The translations under genes and the position numbers were made by a program. Shown piece by piece: positions 1 through 8,489 of a stretch of 64,000 bases of DNA. Numbering within the stretch: the stretch's first letter is position 1; every line of letters starts with the position of its first letter. This DNA is from Harryflintia acetispora (GTDB taxonomy: Bacteria > Bacillota > Clostridia > Oscillospirales > Ruminococcaceae). The DNA is taken from contig SLUK01000007.1 in NCBI GenBank assembly GCA_004340125.1, positions 109,554 to 173,553 of the forward strand. The letters are read 5' to 3'. The notes beneath the pieces were generated by a model. That model saw nothing but the letters and a program-made list of their open reading frames with translations, was not told the DNA's origin and did not search any database.

Positions 1-338
1 AAGCCAGATTAGCAGCCAAACAATTGGCTGATCATGGGGTTTCTGGCGGTGTATATAGCTTTCCTGCGATCAAGCCAATCGATACAGAATTGATTTGCCA
101 ATGCGCATGGGAAAGCAAGCTCATTGTAACGCTTGAAGAACATAATCGATTGGGAGGATTAGGCGGTGCGGTTGCTGAAGTAATTTCAGAACTTTCTGCT
201 CCCCATGCAAGACTGCTTCGATTAGGCCTCGATGATGAGTATACTAGTGTCGTAGGAAGCCAGCAATATTTACGCACTTATTATGGGCTGAATGCGGAGA
301 AAATAACTAAACGGATCTTAGAGTGTTGGGAGAACTGA
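1..338 (+). CDS. Transketolase C-terminal part (5' end outside window)
   Basis: The reading frame is open from the left edge (first full codon at base 3), so only the last ~112 residues are seen. They match the C-terminal domain of transketolase-type thiamine-diphosphate enzymes: an ARLAAKQLADHG helix and the PAIKPIDTE segment that resembles the family's usual P-TIKPID. In many clostridia this is a separate C-terminal subunit. The epimerase starts 2 bases after the stop, so the two are co-transcribed. Sitting next to sugar-modifying genes, it more likely serves synthesis of an unusual sugar than central metabolism, but that is inference. The DNA is AT-richer than the rest of the window. Confidence 0.8.
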   Translation, partial: ARLAAKQLADHGVSGGVYSFPAIKPIDTELICQCAWESKLIVTLEEHNRLGGLGGAVAEVISELSAPHARLLRLGLDDEYTSVVGSQQYLRTYYGLNAEKITKRILECWEN

Positions 339-340
339 TA

Positions 341-1234
341 ATGAGGCGAATGGTCATCACAGGGGCTAACAGCTTCATCGGGAGGCAACTAACTATTAAA
401 GCGGTTAAGGCCGGATGGGAAGTAGTTTTAGTCACTCGAAATCCTATTCAGGATTTACTGCAGATCAAACAAATACACCTATGCCTTGAGGACTATCATC
501 AAATCGGTGAACTTGTCGGCCCATGTGATTGTTTTGTACATCTTGCGTGGAATGGTACGCGGGCAATGGCTCGAATGGATCGTGATTTGCAGCAAGCAAA
601 TCTAGAGTTTTCAATACAGGGTGTAAGGTCGATGTTGTATGCAGGATGCGGCAGGGTAGTGACGGCGGGTTCACAGGCAGAATATGGTCCACACAAGGAA
701 ATCATTTCAGAAGATTGTGTTTGCTCTCCGAATACAGAATATGGAAAGGCTAAGCTGGAGTTTTATGAACAGACAGCAATGCTGTGCGAGAACAATGGAG
801 TGGAGTATAAAGAACCGCGATTTTTTAGCCTGTATGGACCTAGTGATTTTGATGGAACAATGGTCATCAGTATTTTGCGAGATATGTTGGCAGGGCGTCC
901 GTGTCAATTGACTAAGGGCATCCAAATGTGGGATTTCCTGCATATTGAGGATGCAATGAATGCGCTTGTCCGTTTATGCGAGATTCCGTGTCCAAATGGT
1001 GTCTATAATTTCGGCAGTGGAGATGTTCGGATGCTGCGAGATTATGTGCTCGAAATGGCAAGGATTACTGAAACAAAAAGTAATTTACTATTTGGGTCAG
1101 TTCCATATCCGAAGACGGGAATGGTTTCACTTTGGCCGGACATCTCCAAATTAAAAAGGGAATTGAATTGGTGCCCCCAAATATCTTTTGCGGAAGGGAT
1201 TCAGTCTGTGCTGGATGCTTTTGGGGCCGTTTAA
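341..1234 (+). CDS. NAD-dependent epimerase/dehydratase family protein
   Basis: An extended short-chain dehydrogenase of ~297 residues that should modify a nucleotide sugar. The N-terminal Rossmann motif is VITGANSFIGRQL, the SDR SxxxEYG element appears as GSQAEYG, and the catalytic YxxxK pair is EYGKAK near residue 138. ATG at 341 is chosen because GGGAG lies about 9 bases upstream; an in-frame GTG at 323 would overlap the preceding gene. The stop overlaps the next start (TAATG), indicating translational coupling to the GtrA gene. The exact substrate cannot be told from sequence; UDP- or CDP-sugars are both possible. Confidence 0.88.
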   Translation: MRRMVITGANSFIGRQLTIKAVKAGWEVVLVTRNPIQDLLQIKQIHLCLEDYHQIGELVGPCDCFVHLAWNGTRAMARMDRDLQQANLEFSIQGVRSMLYAGCGRVVTAGSQAEYGPHKEIISEDCVCSPNTEYGKAKLEFYEQTAMLCENNGVEYKEPRFFSLYGPSDFDGTMVISILRDMLAGRPCQLTKGIQMWDFLHIEDAMNALVRLCEIPCPNGVYNFGSGDVRMLRDYVLEMARITETKSNLLFGSVPYPKTGMVSLWPDISKLKRELNWCPQISFAEGIQSVLDAFGAV

Positions 1235-1635
1235 TGATAAAATTTGAAAAAAAAAACATATTGCAGTTCCTCAAATTTGGAATTGTGGGAATATCTAATA
1301 CGCTGGTTTCTTTGATTATCTACTACATTTTTCTTTGGATCGATCCTGATTGTTATCTGGTTGGAAATGTAGTCGGCTGGGCTGTTAGCGTAGCCAATGC
1401 TTTTTATTGGAATAATAAATACGTCTTTGCTGATAAAAGCCATAATTTCGGTCGAATGGTGATAAAGCTAGGAAAAACATATCTCAGTTACGGTGCGACA
1501 TTCCTGCTGAGTACAGGCTTGCTGTACTTGGAGGTTGATATAATGGGGAGGTCTGCAGTCATTTGCCCAGTGCTGAATCTATTGGTGACTATCCCACTTA
1601 ATTTTTTTCTGAATAAATTCTGGACTTTTCAATAA
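1234..1635 (+). CDS. GtrA family membrane protein
   Basis: A ~133-residue protein with four predicted membrane segments and the GtrA signature: LQFLKFGIVG at the N-terminus, an N-x-W/K-Y-V-F loop (NNKYVF) and the terminal NFFLNKFWTF. GtrA proteins are thought to flip or assist polyprenyl-linked sugars across the membrane during glycosylation of surface polymers. Its start overlaps the epimerase stop by one base. The next gene encodes a GtrB-like glycosyltransferase, the usual partner. A third partner that transfers the sugar onto the polymer is not seen in the window. Confidence 0.88.
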   Translation: MIKFEKKNILQFLKFGIVGISNTLVSLIIYYIFLWIDPDCYLVGNVVGWAVSVANAFYWNNKYVFADKSHNFGRMVIKLGKTYLSYGATFLLSTGLLYLEVDIMGRSAVICPVLNLLVTIPLNFFLNKFWTFQ

Positions 1636-1652
1636 AAAGGAGGGATAAAGGC

Positions 1653-2621
1653 ATGAGAAAAATTTCAATTATGATACCTTGCTATAATGAGCAGGATAAC
1701 GTGTGGTCAATTTGTAAGGCTGTACAAGCAGTCTTTGAAAGGGAACTTTCGGAATATAATTACGAAATATTGTTTATTGATAACAAATCAAAGGATGATA
1801 CGCGGAAGATTTTACGGATTCTGTGTAAAGAAGATACGCGTGTTAAAGCTATTTTTAATATGAAGAACTTTGGGCAGTTTAATAGCCCTTATTATGGTTT
1901 ATGTCAGACGACTGGCGATTGTACAATTTTGCTCTGTGCAGACTTCCAGGATCCCGTAGAATTGATACCGACCATGGTACATGAGTGGGAAAAAGGGCAC
2001 AAAGTTATTAGTATGATCAAAACTAGCAGTAAAGAAAATCCTTTGAGGTATTGGCTGCGAGGAATGTATTATAAGTTGATTCGTGCGATGAGCGATGTGC
2101 AGCAAATAGAGCATTTTACAGGCTTCGGACTGTATGACCGAAGCTTCATAGAAGTGCTGAAGACCTTAGACGATCCTACCCCATTCTTGAGGGGTATAGT
2201 TGCTGAGTATGCGCCGGACCATTTGGAAATTTCTTATGAGCAGCAGAAACGTAAAGCAGGAAAAACATCAAATAACTTTTTTTCTTTGTTTGATGCTGCT
2301 ATGTTGAGTTTTACCAGTTATACAAAAGCTGGTTTGCGATTTGCTACATTCGCCGGTTTTATAGTTTCTGGAGTTAGTTTTTTAATTGCAATTTTTTATT
2401 TGATTCAAAAGCTGAATCATTGGGATCAGTTTATAGCGGGCAATGCGCCAATTTTGATTGGTGTCTTCTTTCTTGGGGGGATCCAATTGTTTTTTATCGG
2501 TTTACTGGGTGAATATATCTTGAGTATGAATACTCGCATCATCCATCGTCCGCTTGTTATCGAAGAAGAAAGAATAAATTTTACAGAAACTGATGATAGA
2601 GTACGTGATGCTAGTATTTAA
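1653..2621 (+). CDS. Glycosyltransferase family 2 (GtrB/DPM1-like)
   Basis: A 322-residue membrane glycosyltransferase. The GT-A fold begins with IMIPCYNEQDNV, and the nucleotide-sugar site is CADFQDP, the ADxQDP form typical of bactoprenol-phosphate glucosyltransferases. Two membrane segments occupy roughly residues 228-260 and 265-290, as in GtrB proteins. It probably loads a sugar onto undecaprenyl phosphate for the adjacent GtrA to move. The ribosome site AAAGGAGGG lies 17 to 9 bases upstream. A rho-independent terminator follows at 2687, closing this operon. Confidence 0.9.
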   Translation: MRKISIMIPCYNEQDNVWSICKAVQAVFERELSEYNYEILFIDNKSKDDTRKILRILCKEDTRVKAIFNMKNFGQFNSPYYGLCQTTGDCTILLCADFQDPVELIPTMVHEWEKGHKVISMIKTSSKENPLRYWLRGMYYKLIRAMSDVQQIEHFTGFGLYDRSFIEVLKTLDDPTPFLRGIVAEYAPDHLEISYEQQKRKAGKTSNNFFSLFDAAMLSFTSYTKAGLRFATFAGFIVSGVSFLIAIFYLIQKLNHWDQFIAGNAPILIGVFFLGGIQLFFIGLLGEYILSMNTRIIHRPLVIEEERINFTETDDRVRDASI

Positions 2622-2686
2622 TTCGATGAGGCGGCGACAATTAAACTATAATTTTAACAACACATAGATTATAAGGAGCTTTTTGT

Positions 2687-2716
2687 GCAACTCTCTAAAT
2701 TAGAGAGTTGCTTTTT
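2687..2716 (+). terminator. Rho-independent terminator after GT2 gene
   Basis: GCAACTCTCTAA pairs with TTAGAGAGTTGC and is followed directly by TTTTT. It separates the GtrA/GT2 operon from the MBOAT operon. Confidence 0.85.
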
Positions 2717-2784
2717 GTTGTTCTTCTCTAAAAAATGATAAATTGCAGAATGTATATTAAAGATACCTATTAGGAGGAAACCAG

Positions 2785-4200
2785 TTGGTATTTAGCAGTA
2801 CAGTTTTTTTATTTGCGTTTCTGCCCTGTTTACTTGTGACTTATTTTCTCTCCGGGGAACGATATCGGAATTATGTCCTCCTCCTATTTAGTCTGGCATT
2901 CTACGGATGGGGCGAGCCAAAGTTCGTTTTTGTCATGGTAGCAGAAGTAACGGTTGATTATGTTGCGGCTCTCTTGATCGGCCGCTGTGGTGGTCGAAAT
3001 TGGCGTAGCAAACTTCTTGTAGCCCTTGCATTGGCCTTAAATCTGGGATTGTTAGTCTACTTCAAATATACCGGATTTTTACTCCAAACTCTGAACGCCG
3101 CTTTTCATACGGAAATAATAATACCCAATATCGTCATGCCAATTGGCATCTCGTTTTTTACGTTTCAGGCGATGTCATATGTGATCGATGTTTATCGGGG
3201 ACAAGTGTTTGCACAAAAAAACCCGGCAAACGTGCTGCTGTATGTTTCGCTGTTCCCGCAGCTTGTGGCTGGGCCGATTGTGCGGTATTCCACGATCGCA
3301 CAGGAAATAAACAACCGTAAAACGACAGTCTCCGATGCTGCTCAGGGACTCGAACGCTTCATTCTCGGCATGGCAAAGAAGCTCATCGTTGCCAACAACA
3401 TGGGTGCCCTCGCAGATGCAGTTTTCAAGCTGACTGTGCTCACAACACCGGTTGCATGGCTGGGGGCGATCGGCTACACATTGCAAATATATTTTGATTT
3501 TTCGGCTTATTCTGACATGGCGATCGGCCTGGGCCGAATGTTTGGATTTCATTTTGAGGAGAATTTCCGCTTTCCTTATATCTCGCAGTCGATTACAGAA
3601 TTCTGGCGGCGTTGGCATATCTCATTAAGTACTTGGTTTCGCGATTACCTCTATATCCCGCTTGGAGGCAACCGCGGCAGTTGGTTGCACAATGTCTTTA
3701 CGCTGTTTGTCGTTTGGTTGACGACAGGACTTTGGCACGGAGCGGCATGGAATTTTGTACTCTGGGGGCTTTACTATTTTGTGCTGCTGGCGCTCGAAAA
3801 GTTTTTCTTGCGTGGATTTCTGGAGAAGCTGCCGCGGCTATTTCGCCATGCATATACGTTGCTGGGCGTAATCTTCGGGTGGGTACTGTTTCGCTCAGAT
3901 AGCCTGCGTGGATGTGCGCGCTTCCTGAAGGCCATGTTGATTCCGCACGTCGATCTGCACGGGATGGATGAGTTTTGGGTCTATGTCGGCCGCTTCTGGC
4001 CGTTTTTAATTCTTGGTGTCGTGTTCAGTATGCCGGTCTACGATATGGTCAGACGAAATATAGGTGCATTTTTGTGCGTGAAGGTCGGAGATAGCATCGC
4101 AGCAGGAATGAAATATGCTGTGCTGCTGGGGCTGTTTTATGTTTGCGTGCTGTTCCTCGTCAATTCTACGTATAACCCGTTTATTTATTTTCGGTTTTGA
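2785..4200 (+). CDS. MBOAT family O-acyltransferase (AlgI-like)
   Basis: A 471-residue polytopic membrane O-acyltransferase. The diagnostic MBOAT elements are present: FWRRWHISLSTWFRDY near residue 275 and the catalytic-His segment GLWHGAAWNF near residue 320. Members such as AlgI and DltB-like proteins pass acyl groups, usually acetyl, across the membrane to extracellular polysaccharide. The start is TTG at 2785, supported by TAGGAGG ending 7 bases upstream. The following DHHW protein is the usual extracytoplasmic partner, and the 12-base gap suggests coupled expression. Function inferred: O-acetylation of the surface polymer made by the upstream genes. Confidence 0.92.
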   Translation: MVFSSTVFLFAFLPCLLVTYFLSGERYRNYVLLLFSLAFYGWGEPKFVFVMVAEVTVDYVAALLIGRCGGRNWRSKLLVALALALNLGLLVYFKYTGFLLQTLNAAFHTEIIIPNIVMPIGISFFTFQAMSYVIDVYRGQVFAQKNPANVLLYVSLFPQLVAGPIVRYSTIAQEINNRKTTVSDAAQGLERFILGMAKKLIVANNMGALADAVFKLTVLTTPVAWLGAIGYTLQIYFDFSAYSDMAIGLGRMFGFHFEENFRFPYISQSITEFWRRWHISLSTWFRDYLYIPLGGNRGSWLHNVFTLFVVWLTTGLWHGAAWNFVLWGLYYFVLLALEKFFLRGFLEKLPRLFRHAYTLLGVIFGWVLFRSDSLRGCARFLKAMLIPHVDLHGMDEFWVYVGRFWPFLILGVVFSMPVYDMVRRNIGAFLCVKVGDSIAAGMKYAVLLGLFYVCVLFLVNSTYNPFIYFRF

Positions 4201-4212
4201 AAGGGATTGCAA

Positions 4213-5382
4213 ATGAAACTCAGGATAAAAATTGAGGCGGTGTTCGTGGCACTCGTGCTTCTGTTCTGCGGAGGGCTTGGGATGCTAACGGCAGACAATC
4301 ACAAAAAGTGGAGCGAAATGGAGTGGCGTAACTATACACAATTTCCGCAGCTTGATTGGAAGAGCCTGTTCGATATGAAATATCTTAAACAGTTAGAAAC
4401 TGCGTTTACCGACCAAATTCAGTATAGGGAACAGTTTGTTCATCAATATTACAGCCTAATGCATTCTTGTGGGCTATCTTATTTAAAACATGTAGTTGGC
4501 AAAGAAGATCAACTGTTTGGAGTTCCCTTAATACCGGACGATTTGGAAAAGCGCAAAAGTGAACTGATTGCTGCGGCAGAGCTCGTCAATGAGGAAGCCG
4601 CAAAGATTGCCGCTCTTGGGAAGACGTTCATCTACATTCACTTTCCACGCAAGGATACTGTGATGGAGGAATACCTGCCTTGGTACTATCCGATATCACA
4701 TGAGGCGGAAGAGATCGCGCTGTTTCGGGAACATCTTTCTGACGACGTTGTTTTTATTAATGCCTATGAACTATTTCTTCAAAATCAGGAGGAGGGCCCA
4801 TTTTATTATCAAACGGATCACCATGCTAATTTTGACGGAGCAATGCTGGTTTACCATGATTTAATAAAAATTGTATCAAATCACTACCCCGCTATTCCGA
4901 AGTATACAAAGGCAGATTACACTCTCGCCTTACGCAGGATGGATGGTACCTATAATCGAACAATCGGTAGGATTATTATCCCGGATGAGGAACCCCTCAA
5001 CGTCGTAAGTAGCCCATCGTTGTCCTATCAAAGGTGGGATATGGACAAAGAAAGTGACCAGCCCATCTTCGGTGATCAAAACACATACAGTTCTGCTTAT
5101 ATGGGGGGCGATTTTGGACATACCTTGATCAAAACAACGCAAAATGACGGCCCGTCGTTTCTCATTAGCGGTCTTTCCTTTACTAATATATTAGAGGCAC
5201 TTGTTCTTCCGGTCTGTCGCAGTATGGAGTCGCTGGACTATCGATATCTCAATGTGGAGGAAACCCTCTATGATTATGCAGCCGCATGCGATGCAGAATA
5301 TGTTGTTTTTGTGCCATCAACAAGCACAGTTTCGATTGGTCTCTCCTACATTCGCCAGCAGCTTGGTCTTGCAGTCAAGTAG
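4213..5382 (+). CDS. DHHW/AlgJ-like extracytoplasmic protein
   Basis: About 389 residues with a single N-terminal membrane anchor (residues ~5-25) and an extracytoplasmic body. The motif YQTDHHANFDGA near residue 200 matches the Asp-His-His motif of DHHW proteins, which are related to AlgX/AlgJ SGNH-fold acetylation partners of MBOAT enzymes. A later FLISGLSFTNIL segment with a DYRYL stretch resembles the family's second conserved block, though Gly stands where Asp is usual. ATG at 4213 is preferred over TTG at 4207 because AAAGGG at the end of the MBOAT gene is spaced ~7 bases from it. Confidence 0.78.
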   Translation: MKLRIKIEAVFVALVLLFCGGLGMLTADNHKKWSEMEWRNYTQFPQLDWKSLFDMKYLKQLETAFTDQIQYREQFVHQYYSLMHSCGLSYLKHVVGKEDQLFGVPLIPDDLEKRKSELIAAAELVNEEAAKIAALGKTFIYIHFPRKDTVMEEYLPWYYPISHEAEEIALFREHLSDDVVFINAYELFLQNQEEGPFYYQTDHHANFDGAMLVYHDLIKIVSNHYPAIPKYTKADYTLALRRMDGTYNRTIGRIIIPDEEPLNVVSSPSLSYQRWDMDKESDQPIFGDQNTYSSAYMGGDFGHTLIKTTQNDGPSFLISGLSFTNILEALVLPVCRSMESLDYRYLNVEETLYDYAAACDAEYVVFVPSTSTVSIGLSYIRQQLGLAVK

Positions 5383-5576
5383 GAGGCTAGCTAATAGTTG
5401 GGTAATCCATTAAGCAGTTAAATTTATTCTTTCTTCACATAACTCTACAGTATCTCTATATTTTTTCTCAAATTTATCCATCTGGCAGAGTATAAATACA
5501 CTATTCTAAATTGCCGAACGAGAGTAAAAAATAAACATACTGTCCTTATGAATCATAAAAAATTGCCGCCTTCTCC
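5383..5576. other. AT-rich intergenic stretch
   Basis: No gene, tRNA or convincing hairpin is visible here. It marks the boundary between the AT-rich polysaccharide locus and the GC-rich remainder of the window. Confidence 0.6.
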
Positions 5577-5605
5577 TTGACCTGTCCCCAACAATATCCT
5601 ATACT
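5577..5605 (+). promoter_or_regulatory. Promoter of the cytidylate-kinase-like gene
   Basis: TTGACC, a 17-base spacer and TATACT form a housekeeping (sigma-A type) promoter about 48 bases upstream of the start codon. Confidence 0.75.
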
Positions 5606-5652
5606 GAAGGTAGGAAATATCCGTCATGCAAACAGGAAAGGACGGCGGTCAT

Positions 5653-6285
5653 ATGAAAAACTATGTGATCACAGTCGCGCGGGAATACGGCAGCGGCGGC
5701 AAGACCATCGGCAAGATGCTCTCCGAGGAACTGGGGATCAAGTTCTACAACGACGAGCTGCTCCGCCTCGCCTCGGACGAGAGCGGGATCAACGAGGCGC
5801 TCTTCGCCAAGGCGGACGAGAACCTGAAAAAGCCCCTGATCCTCAAGGCGCCCAAAAGCGTGCACACCGGGGAGGTCATCCCCCCGGAGAGCGACGATTT
5901 CACGAGCGATCAGAACCTCTTTAATTATCTGTGCAAGGTGATCCGCCAGCTCGCGGACACCGAGAGCTGCGTCATCGTGGGGCGGTGCGCGGATTACATC
6001 CTGCGCGACTACCCGAACGTGCTGCGCCTGTACGTGCACGCGCCGTTCGATTACTGCGTGAAAAAGACGATGGAGGTACACCCCAACTTCGACGAGGAGG
6101 AGGCCAAGCGCTTTATCCGCAAGACCGACAAGCGCCGCGGGGACTATTACCGCTATTTCACCGGCAACAGCTGGCGGGACGCGGACAACTACGACCTGTG
6201 CCTCAACTCCAGCGACCTGGGGTGGGACAAGTGCGTGGCGCTGACCAAGGCCTATCTCGAGATCAAGCTGGGGATTTCTCTTTAA
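5653..6285 (+). CDS. Cytidylate kinase-like family protein
   Basis: A 210-residue P-loop protein of the cytidylate-kinase-like family (Pfam Cytidylate_kin2). It opens with VITVAREYGSGGKTIGKML, where the YGSGGKTIG stretch replaces the classic Walker A. An Arg-rich RKTDKRRGDYYRYF stretch near residue 158 resembles the LID that binds phosphates. Members are probably nucleoside-monophosphate or related small-molecule kinases; the true substrate is unknown. ATG at 5653 is chosen over 5626 because AGGAAAGGA lies upstream and homologous proteins begin at this point. It is monocistronic, with hairpins downstream. Confidence 0.82.
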   Translation: MKNYVITVAREYGSGGKTIGKMLSEELGIKFYNDELLRLASDESGINEALFAKADENLKKPLILKAPKSVHTGEVIPPESDDFTSDQNLFNYLCKVIRQLADTESCVIVGRCADYILRDYPNVLRLYVHAPFDYCVKKTMEVHPNFDEEEAKRFIRKTDKRRGDYYRYFTGNSWRDADNYDLCLNSSDLGWDKCVALTKAYLEIKLGISL

Positions 6286-6371
6286 CTGTCATCCGAGGCC
6301 GCCGCGCGGCAGTGTCGGGGCGGCCGGTGGCCGAGGATTTCCTCGGCTGTACACCGGGAGTTTCGTTTGTG

Positions 6372-6490
6372 GGGCTGTCCGCCCCACGCCCCGAGTAACC
6401 TTTTCGACGTAGAAGAAGATTTAGCCCTTTTCAAAGAAAAGGGCTCTGAAAAGACGAAAAAGAGGGGGAAGTATCCCCCTCTTTTTATGT
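6372..6490 (+). repeat. Degenerate copy of a multi-hairpin 3' element
   Basis: The stretch has the same order of hairpins as the element at 52771-53013: GGGG/CCCC around CTGTCCG, then CCCTTTT/AAAAGGG, then AGAGGGGG/CCCCCTCT followed by TTTTTA. It lies just 3' of the kinase-like gene in the sense orientation. The last hairpin, 6459-6484, is a good terminator. Confidence 0.55.
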
Positions 6491-6611
6491 TCCCCCTCAC
6501 GCACTGCTCAAAGCTGACTGCGCCGCCGGACACAGCAGAACGCGAAGCCAAGCAGCTGCAAACCGGGTCGCAGCTCGGCCCGCAAAAGAAATGCCAACCA
6601 CACCAGGCGAA

Positions 6612-6842
6612 TTATCCTTGAGGCGGCACATACTCAAGAACGTCCTGGACTTTGCAGCTTAGCGTATGACATATCCGAGCCAGAACAACCAAATCCACGC
6701 GCTGCAATTCGCCCTTGCAATAGGTGTTTAGCTGCGTGCGCTGCATTTCAGAAAAGTGGGACACCTTGTTTTTGCTTAGGCCGCTTTCCCGGATGACCTT
6801 TTCCAGTTTTATTTTTATATATCCATATTCCCTGTCCTGCAA
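6612..6842 (-). CDS. Small Cro/CI-type HTH regulator
   Basis: A ~76-residue DNA-binding protein. An HTH_26/YozG-like helix-turn-helix is visible: a helix IKIKLEKVIRESG, then the turn and second helix LSKNKVSHFSEM, then the recognition region RTQLNTYCKGELQRVDLVVLA. TTG at 6842 is favoured: AGGGGAGGTGGG lies upstream with GGAGG 8 bases from the start, while the TTG at 6878 has none. A TATAAT at 6872-6877 on the minus strand may be its -10. The gene is AT-rich relative to its neighbours and is flanked by copies of the multi-hairpin repeat. A related gene lies at 53460-53771, also beside that repeat. Target unknown. Confidence 0.72.
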   Translation of the reverse strand: MQDREYGYIKIKLEKVIRESGLSKNKVSHFSEMQRTQLNTYCKGELQRVDLVVLARICHTLSCKVQDVLEYVPPQG

Positions 6843-6938
6843 GACTCCCACCTCCCCTTTCGTGATTTGATTATACAATTTTTCTATGTGATTAAGTTTA
6901 AAAAGAACTTATTATGAGTTCTTGAAATTTAAAATGGC

Positions 6939-7150
6939 CTGCGCGGGAAAGGGCACCATCGTTGTAGTGATCAGTTGCCTGCGCGGGCAAAAAGCCGCCC
7001 CCGACATACGTCGGGGGCGGCTTCGCATTTCGCGGCGTGCGAAAACGTGTATAGTCCGCGCGTGGTCGCGCGTGGGGTGGTCAAGGAGGAGTACCCCCTC
7101 CTTTGTTTGCTTTCTTTCCCCCTTTCTTTTCAAACAAAAGAAAGGGGTCG
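6939..7150 (-). repeat. Multi-hairpin 3' element, copy A
   Basis: Nearly identical, in reverse, to 52790-53013. Read on the minus strand it follows the icd-rex-GNAT operon. It contains a 12-bp stem CCCCTTTCTTTT/AAAAGAAAGGGG (7119-7147), a GGAGG/CCTCC hairpin, a CGCGCG/CGCGCG hairpin and a 12-bp stem (6994-7021) followed on the minus strand by TTTTT. The last stem differs in sequence from that in copy B but keeps full pairing. Confidence 0.85.
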
Positions 7151-7171
7151 TCGTACGGGGGCGAAACCCCG

Positions 7172-7711
7172 CTAAATCCTACACTCCAACTGGCAGTCGC
7201 AAGGCTCCTTTTCGGCCAGCCTCTGATTGACCTCCCCGGCGGCAACACAACCCATCGCCCGGTAAAAGGCCATGCTCTCCACGGCCGAGTGGGCCGAAAT
7301 ATAGAGATACTGCCCGCCCATCTCCCGCGTGCGACCGGCGCAGCGCAAAAAGAGCCTGCGCCCGATACCCCTGCCGCGGTAAGGATAAGAGGTGTAGAGC
7401 TCGGCGAGGATGCGGTACTGCCCCCGGCTGCCCGCAGGCACCCCCTCCAGCAGCGCGAAGCCGGCCACCGTCTCCCCGTCGTAGGCGACGTAGAGCGCGC
7501 CGCCGGCTTGCAGCGCGGGCAGGAGCGTATTTATCACCAGTTCGTCCTTCTCCTCCCCGCTCCAGTGCTCGGTGAAGGGGCAATCCACAATTCTCTGCTC
7601 CCCGCCGACGGTGCGCCAGACCCTGGTGACCTGCTGGTAGCGCTCGAAACTTTGCAGCAGGCCCGGTACGCAGTCGCGCACGCCGAGGGAGCGGATCACA
7701 ATTTCTCCCAT
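7172..7711 (-). CDS. GNAT family N-acetyltransferase
   Basis: About 179 residues with the GNAT acetyl-CoA site: ILAELYTSYPYRGRGIGRRL carries the R/Q-x-x-G-x-G/A loop as RGRGIG, preceded by the strand YVAYDGETVAGFALL. The acceptor is not predictable. ATG at 7711 has GGAG with ~6 bases spacing; upstream in-frame codons have no ribosome site. It is the last gene of the icd-rex operon, 41 bases after rex, and ends in front of repeat copy A. Confidence 0.82.
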   Translation of the reverse strand: MGEIVIRSLGVRDCVPGLLQSFERYQQVTRVWRTVGGEQRIVDCPFTEHWSGEEKDELVINTLLPALQAGGALYVAYDGETVAGFALLEGVPAGSRGQYRILAELYTSYPYRGRGIGRRLFLRCAGRTREMGGQYLYISAHSAVESMAFYRAMGCVAAGEVNQRLAEKEPCDCQLECRI

Positions 7712-7752
7712 GCTGTCTCCTTTAAAAAAGGCGGGCCGCAGCCCGCCCGTGG

Positions 7753-8391
7753 TCATTCCAATATCTCGCTGATCTCGTAGCACAGCGTCATCAGGCTGTC
7801 GCCCAGGTGGACGTTCTCCACCGCGATGTCCTGATAATCCATCGCCAGGTCATAGTGCGAGAAGTTCCAAAAGCCCTTGATCCCGTAGTTCACCAGCCGG
7901 TCGGCCAGCTCGGGCGCTTCCTCGCGCGGGATGCACAGGATCGCCACCTGCGGCGAGAAGGTCTTGCAGAAGTTCTCCAGCCGGTTCACGTCCGAGATCA
8001 CCAGATGGCGCACCGGCATGCCGATGAGCTCCTTTTGCTTGTCAAAAATCCCGATCAGGTTGAAGCCCTTGGTCTCGAAGGACATGTGCTTGGCGATCGC
8101 CAGGCCCAGGTTGCCCGCCCCGATTAGGATCACCTTGTATCCCTTATGTAGCCCCAGAATATTGCCGATCTCCCCGAGCAGGGCGTCCACGTTGTAGCCG
8201 TACCCCTGCTGGCCGAACCCGCCGAAGCAGTTGAGGTCCTGCCGGATCTGCGAGGCGGTCAGGTTCATCAGCTGGGAGAGCTCGCGGGAAGAGATGCGGT
8301 GCACGTCCTTTTTCTGCAGGTCCTCCAAAAAGCGGTAGTACCGCGGCAGCCGCCGGATCACCGATGGGGAGACCCCTTCATATCGTGCCAC
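7753..8391 (-). CDS. rex: Redox-sensing transcriptional repressor Rex
   Basis: A ~212-residue Rex repressor that senses the NADH/NAD+ ratio and releases DNA when NADH is high. The N-terminal winged helix contains SVIRRLPRYYRFL and the LTASQIRQDLNCFGGFGQQGYGY stretch typical of Rex; the Rossmann site is LIGAGNLGLAIAKH. GTG at 8391 with AAGGTG upstream gives the family's usual length; the longer open frame to 8487 would add an atypical extension. It follows icd by ~98 bases, a gap that holds a GGCAGAC/GTCTGCC hairpin. A matching operator sits upstream of icd. Confidence 0.95.
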   Translation of the reverse strand: MARYEGVSPSVIRRLPRYYRFLEDLQKKDVHRISSRELSQLMNLTASQIRQDLNCFGGFGQQGYGYNVDALLGEIGNILGLHKGYKVILIGAGNLGLAIAKHMSFETKGFNLIGIFDKQKELIGMPVRHLVISDVNRLENFCKTFSPQVAILCIPREEAPELADRLVNYGIKGFWNFSHYDLAMDYQDIAVENVHLGDSLMTLCYEISEILE

Positions 8392-8489
8392 TATTTCACC
8401 TTCCAACCCTTCATTTTCCCATATTGCGACCATCCGTCGAAAGAACCAATCGAGGGCAGACGGTCCTGTCTGCCCCCGCGGTGTCAATT

